Shown: one piece after another, positions 60,747 to 64,000 of the stretch
How the letters are laid out: every line of letters begins with the position of its first letter
Numbering within the stretch: the first letter of the stretch is position 1
Source of the DNA: Rebecca billardiae RCC1528
Lineage: Eukaryota > Haptophyta
DNA length: 64,000 bases
Assembly: GCA_965240325.2 (NCBI GenBank)
Contig: OZ251223.1
Location: 1,488,001 to 1,552,000, forward strand
Direction: 5' to 3'
Notes under the pieces: model-generated
Databases searched by the model: none
What the model was told of the DNA's origin: nothing
Seen by the model: the letters and a program-made list of their open reading frames with translations, nothing else
Position numbers and translations under genes: made by a program

Positions 60747-61547
60747 TTAAGACTGCGGCTCGGGCGCGGGTAGGCGCTTGAGCCGGATGTGCAGCCCGCT
60801 CTCCTTGGGCCCGAGCGTGAGGTCGACTGTCTCGGACGGCACTGCCAGCCGCGCGTCCTCCGGCGGCAGCACCTCGTACGCGCGCAGCAGCGCGGCGAGG
60901 ATGGTGACCGCCTCGAGCTCGGCCAGCCGATAGCCGATGCACTTGCGCGGGCCGCCGCCGAACGGGTGCCACGGGTGCACGAGCTCGGCGCCGCTCGCCC
61001 CGGCACCGCCACCGCCGGGCAGGTGGCGCTCGGGCACAAACTCGTCGGCCGTCGCGCCGAAGAGGGCCCGGTCGCGCGTGACGGTCGCGATCGACTGGCT
61101 GGCGATCGCGCCGCTCGGCAGGAGCACGCCGCACACTCGCACCGGCTGCTCCACCAGCCGGCCGACTGAGACGACGGTGGGGAAGAGCCGGAGCGACTCG
61201 TACACGACGGCGCGCACGTACGCCATCCCGCACACCGCCTCGAAGCTCAGCGGCGTGGCGAGCGGCCCCGCGCGCAGCGCGTCCCGCCGCGCCGCGTCCT
61301 GCGCGCGCGGATGGCGCGCGAGCAGGTGCACCGCCCAGCAGAGCGTGCTGGAGGTGGTCTCGTGCCCCGCGACCAGCATCGTGATGATCTCGTCGCGCGC
61401 CTCGTCGAACGGGAGCTGCGCGTCTGCCAGCGCCGCGAGCAGGCTGGCGGGCGGCGCGTCCGCCGGCCCTGCACCGCTCGGCCCCGCCGCCGCGCCCCCT
61501 CGCGCCGCCGCGCCCGCCGCGCCCGCCTTGGCGGCGTAAATGGAGCG
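60747..61547 (-). pseudogene. Cytochrome P450, C-terminal half only
   Basis: In frame from about 61547 to the stop at 60747. Contains the I-helix AGHETTSS, the ExxR helix (VYESLRLFP), the PERHL motif and the haem loop HPFGGGPRKCIGYRLAE with its cysteine ligand, then a normal C-terminus. The N-terminal ~200 or more residues are missing: upstream DNA is the antisense of the KCTD gene, whose stop is at 61555. A CTAATCAG just before 61547 could be a 3' splice site, so the exon might belong to a gene with distant 5' exons, but truncation by duplication is simpler because an identical 3' end recurs at 63917. P450s are haem monooxygenases usually in the ER; the substrate is unknown. Confidence 0.75.
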
Positions 61548-61554
61548 CGTCTGA

Positions 61555-62544
61555 TTAGACTGACCGCGCGCGCGCGACCTGATCCAGGAGTTCCTTGTAG
61601 GCATTGTGGTTGGTTGCGTCCTCGAGGCTTTCGTCGGCCGAAAAGAGTTCAAGGCCGTCATCGATGGAGGAAGCGCTTTGCCAGATACTCCCACCATGCC
61701 TCGGCTTTGGCACACGCACGGTGAGACCGGGCTGCCGCTGTTGGTCTTTAGTCAGCACCGCAAAGATGACCAGGGGAATGCGTGCGTGGCTGAGGTCGCA
61801 GCCCTGGAAAGCGTGTACAAGGGCAAATCCACCGTACGCGTGCGGGGAACACGCACTGCGTAAGTCAATCAGTGGAGCCCCACTGAACCATGTGCCCGTG
61901 AGATTGGCTCCAGCAAAGTTTGCTCCCTTCCAAAGAGTGACCTCATCGGACCCACCAATTGGCCTGCCACCAGCATACCCATCAGACCCATCATCATTCT
62001 TGCTTCTGTGACCGAAGCGCAGTCCCGAGAGGTCGAGACCACGCAAATCCATCCTTGACAGGCTCTTGCCGTCGTAGAGGAACTGCTTGACTTCCTCGCG
62101 GGTGAAGCCGGACTGCGGCCGCATAGAGACTGGCCGAGGCGGCTCGAGCATGTAAAACTTCAGCTCGCGCTCGAGCGCGCGCATCGCGCGCGCATCGGGC
62201 GGCTCATCGAGCTCATCCGTGCGAAGGTAGTCGAGGATGATATGGAAGTGCTCGCCGCTGCGGTCGATGAACACGTAGCCATCGTCGTCTACATGGACCT
62301 TGATCCCCTCCCGTCCGCTGAACATCGTGCCCAGCATCGAGTCTGGGTGCCGCTGCAACGTGCTCAGCGTGGTCTCAAACCTGGTGCCGCCAACGTTGAG
62401 CTTGACGCGATCTGCGCAGCGCTCGAGGTTGAGCTGAACCACCTCTTTGAGGCCTTCAATCGCCTTCCGTTCGCGAGCAAGGGCTGCCTTCTCGACCTTC
62501 AGGGCATCGATAGCGGCCTGCAGCTTCTCCAGATCCAGATCCAT
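61555..62544 (-). CDS. KCTD9-like protein: coiled coil, BTB/T1 domain, pentapeptide-like repeats
   Basis: 329 aa from the ATG at 62544 (MDLDLEKLQAAIDALKVEKA). Residues 1-45 form a coiled coil. Then a T1-type BTB domain begins VKLNVGGTRFETTLSTLQRH and runs through DSMLGTMFSGREG, GYVFIDRSGEHFHIILDYLR and LERELKFYMLE. After FTREEVKQFLYDGKSLSRMD come pentapeptide-like units (DLRGLDLSGLRF, ANFAGANLTGTWF), interrupted by a loop, then a C-terminal tail. KCTD proteins oligomerise through T1 and several are Cullin-3 adaptors; KCTD9 combines T1 with pentapeptides, so the architecture matches that subgroup. No transmembrane segments, so it is not a channel. Head-to-head with a small basic ORF. Confidence 0.85.
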   Translation of the reverse strand: MDLDLEKLQAAIDALKVEKAALARERKAIEGLKEVVQLNLERCADRVKLNVGGTRFETTLSTLQRHPDSMLGTMFSGREGIKVHVDDDGYVFIDRSGEHFHIILDYLRTDELDEPPDARAMRALERELKFYMLEPPRPVSMRPQSGFTREEVKQFLYDGKSLSRMDLRGLDLSGLRFGHRSKNDDGSDGYAGGRPIGGSDEVTLWKGANFAGANLTGTWFSGAPLIDLRSACSPHAYGGFALVHAFQGCDLSHARIPLVIFAVLTKDQQRQPGLTVRVPKPRHGGSIWQSASSIDDGLELFSADESLEDATNHNAYKELLDQVARARSV

Positions 62545-62565
62545 GCGCGCGACCGGTGACGAACG

Positions 62566-63057
62566 ATGATGACGGCGCTGGCGCAAAAAGCTGGACGCTC
62601 AAGTCGGCCACCCGGCGCCGGGCTCCGCCCAGTCCCGGACGCTGAGGCGCTGCAGGCGAACGACGAGCAGCAGCACTCTCAGAAGCGGAAGAAGAAGCCC
62701 CGGCGTGGGAAGCGCGGGCAACGGCGCGACGCCGAGGGCCGACGGATTCGTTCTCCATCGAGCCGTCGCTCCTCGACGCGCCGCGCCGTCAAGGAACGCC
62801 AGGCGCGCAAGGCGGCGCGCCTGGCACCGACCGCTGCACCCACGCCAGTCCCTGCTGCCCCGCTCCACGAGGACCGAGACTCGCCCCCGGGCGACGACTT
62901 GGACGACGAGGAGCTGCCGCAGCAGCGGACGAAGCGCACCCTGGACGACGCCGCAGCGCCAGCCGCCGCCAGCCAGCCAGCTGGCTCGAGCGGCAGGCGC
63001 GTACGCGACCGCTCGGGGAGCACGGGGCAGGCTCGACCAGCTGCTACCAGCGGCTGA
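62566..63057 (+). CDS. Small basic protein of unknown function
   Basis: 163 aa from the ATG at 62566. Starts 21 bp from the divergent KCTD-like start. Highly basic in the middle (KRKKKPRRGKRGQRR, then RRSSTRRAVKERQARKAARL), acidic near GDDLDDEELPQQ, then Ala/Ser-rich. Lys, Gln and Asp codons are common, unlike shadow frames, which favours real coding. The basic clusters could be nuclear localisation or nucleic-acid-binding segments. A coherent stretch downstream (QRRWIALQQLKAALKLYDRG at about 63127-63186) could be a second exon. No family recognised. Confidence 0.45.
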   Translation: MMTALAQKAGRSSRPPGAGLRPVPDAEALQANDEQQHSQKRKKKPRRGKRGQRRDAEGRRIRSPSSRRSSTRRAVKERQARKAARLAPTAAPTPVPAAPLHEDRDSPPGDDLDDEELPQQRTKRTLDDAAAPAAASQPAGSSGRRVRDRSGSTGQARPAATSG

Positions 63058-63897
63058 GACTGCCAGCTGACATCCGGACCTGCACCATCGCCCTCGCTCG
63101 GGGCACAGCAGGGCCATGCGAGCCGCGCAGCGCAGGTGGATCGCGCTCCAGCAGCTCAAGGCCGCGCTCAAGCTTTACGATCGCGGTGCAGGCTATGCTC
63201 TGCCACCAACGCCGACTTCGTGTCGACGATCGGGCACTGCCGCCGACGAATCAGGAGACCCGCGTCGTCCTACCTGTGTCGTTAAATCATAGAATGAGTC
63301 CGGGGACGCGGCGCCGCCGCGCCGCCCTTCCCCATGCACACGTACGGCGTGTAGGCGGCATCCGGGGCGCTCCGACGCGACCGGCGTCCAGGCCCAGCTA
63401 CCGCTCGGCTCGCGACCCCGCTCGGGCCGGGACCGCCACTGGCACTGGCACTGAGCCGCGGCGCTGCAGCCGTCCTGGCCTTGTACCTGTTGTACCAGAG
63501 CCTACCATGTCGGCGCCCGAGCAGAGGCGTTCGTCGGGTATTCAGCAGGTGCCGACAGTGGCGTGCGTTGTCTGACAGCACGTACGGCAAAGAGCGTCGC
63601 CTTACGGCCTTACTTTCAGGTACATCGCGCGCGCAACTCACTCCTCAGGCAGTCCTCAGACTCAGAGCCTCCTCAAGCGGTGGCCCGTCAGGACCCGCGC
63701 GCGCCGCTGCCCAGTGCCCGCCGCGGGTGGCCGCCTGACGTGCCCGCTGACGGACGCGCGCCGCCGCGCCTACAGACACAGCATGCTGACAGGCATGAGA
63801 GGCAGCGGACTCTTCGACGAACGCGCCACGGTGACGGCAGCGCCGCCGCCGTAGCCATCGGCCGGCGCCGGCCAGCCTGTACGGCACCGCTCTGACT
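63058..63897. other. Mostly intergenic, no confident gene
   Basis: Apart from a possible exon at about 63115-63290 (MRAAQRRWIALQQLKAALKL), only short frames without recognisable domains are present. Confidence 0.4.
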
Positions 63898-64000
63898 CTA
63901 TACTAGAGCGGTCTGCGACTGCGGCTCGGGCGCGGGTAGGCGCTTGAGCCGGATGTGCAGCCCGCTCTCCTTGGGCCCGAGCGTGAGGTCGACTGTCTCG
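63898..64000 (-). CDS. Cytochrome P450, extreme C-terminus (partial, runs off window end)
   Basis: 63917-64000 is identical over all 84 bases to 60751-60834, the last codons of the P450 at 60747-61547. The difference is after the shared part: here the frame continues past PEPQS with QTALV and stops at 63898, where copy 1 stops directly. The gene body lies beyond the window, so it may be the intact parent of the truncated copy. Confidence 0.75.
   Translation of the reverse strand, partial: ETVDLTLGPKESGLHIRLKRLPAPEPQSQTALV

Overview
The window looks like nuclear DNA of a very GC-rich eukaryotic microalga. The evidence is a Sin3-type PAH domain, a GCN5 acetyltransferase with bromodomain, an XLF-like repair factor, a mitochondrial carrier, a KCTD/T1 protein, spliceosomal GT-AG introns that restore conserved domains when removed, and a plastid-type pyruvate dehydrogenase behind a signal-peptide-like leader. 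EsV-1-7 cysteine repeats and Sel1 arrays also fit a chromalveolate-type alga. A haptophyte is my best guess, but that is inference. Coding regions are strongly G/C-ending; intergenic DNA is AT-richer, with long AT and CA tracts.

Layout. 1-2311 (-): partial coiled-coil protein, probably ending an exon near position 119. 2962-6039 (-): Sel1-repeat/MYND protein with 24 repeats. 6774-9121: fucosyltransferase-like gene (-) head-to-head with an XLF/NHEJ1-like gene (+). 9.8-10.7 kb: doubtful minus-strand coding. 10.7-13.7 kb: gene-poor, with an inverted repeat and a 49-bp perfect palindrome. 13742-16573 (+): PAH-RING protein with glutamine/proline runs. 17264-30604 (-): one uninterrupted 13.3-kb ORF holding two superfamily 1 helicase cores, head-to-head with a threonine aldolase (30718-31854, +). 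31.9-34.7 kb: no convincing gene, but an inverted repeat. 34730-36397 (+): a second Sel1/MYND gene with 11 repeats. 36.6-41.35 kb: a very large inverted repeat, probably a foldback-type mobile element. 42618-46017: EF-hand gene (-) head-to-head with a fused E1alpha-E1beta pyruvate dehydrogenase (+, three exons). 46470-49821: a broken EsV-1-7 repeat gene (-) and a broken sulfotransferase (+) interrupted by a 673-bp TIR element. 50845-54665: mitochondrial carrier (-) head-to-head with a glycosyltransferase-like secretory protein (+). 55233-58215: histidine acid phosphatase (-) head-to-head with a FAM151/DUF2181 protein (+). 58934-60523 (-): GCN5 in four exons. 60747-61547 (-): 5'-truncated cytochrome P450. 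61555-63057: KCTD9-like gene (-) head-to-head with a small basic ORF (+). 63898-64000 (-): the start of a second P450 3' end.

The main organisational theme is divergent gene pairs separated by very short intergenic gaps (about 20-280 bp). The paired genes do not share obvious pathways, so this looks like genome compaction with shared promoters, not operon-like cooperation. The gene-poor gaps hold repeats: foldback-type sequence, a small dispersed repeat family and several inverted repeats.

Many ORFs open at non-ATG codons, so I moved starts to the first suitable ATG. Exon boundaries were inferred by eye from frame, GT/AG signals and family conservation, without transcripts.
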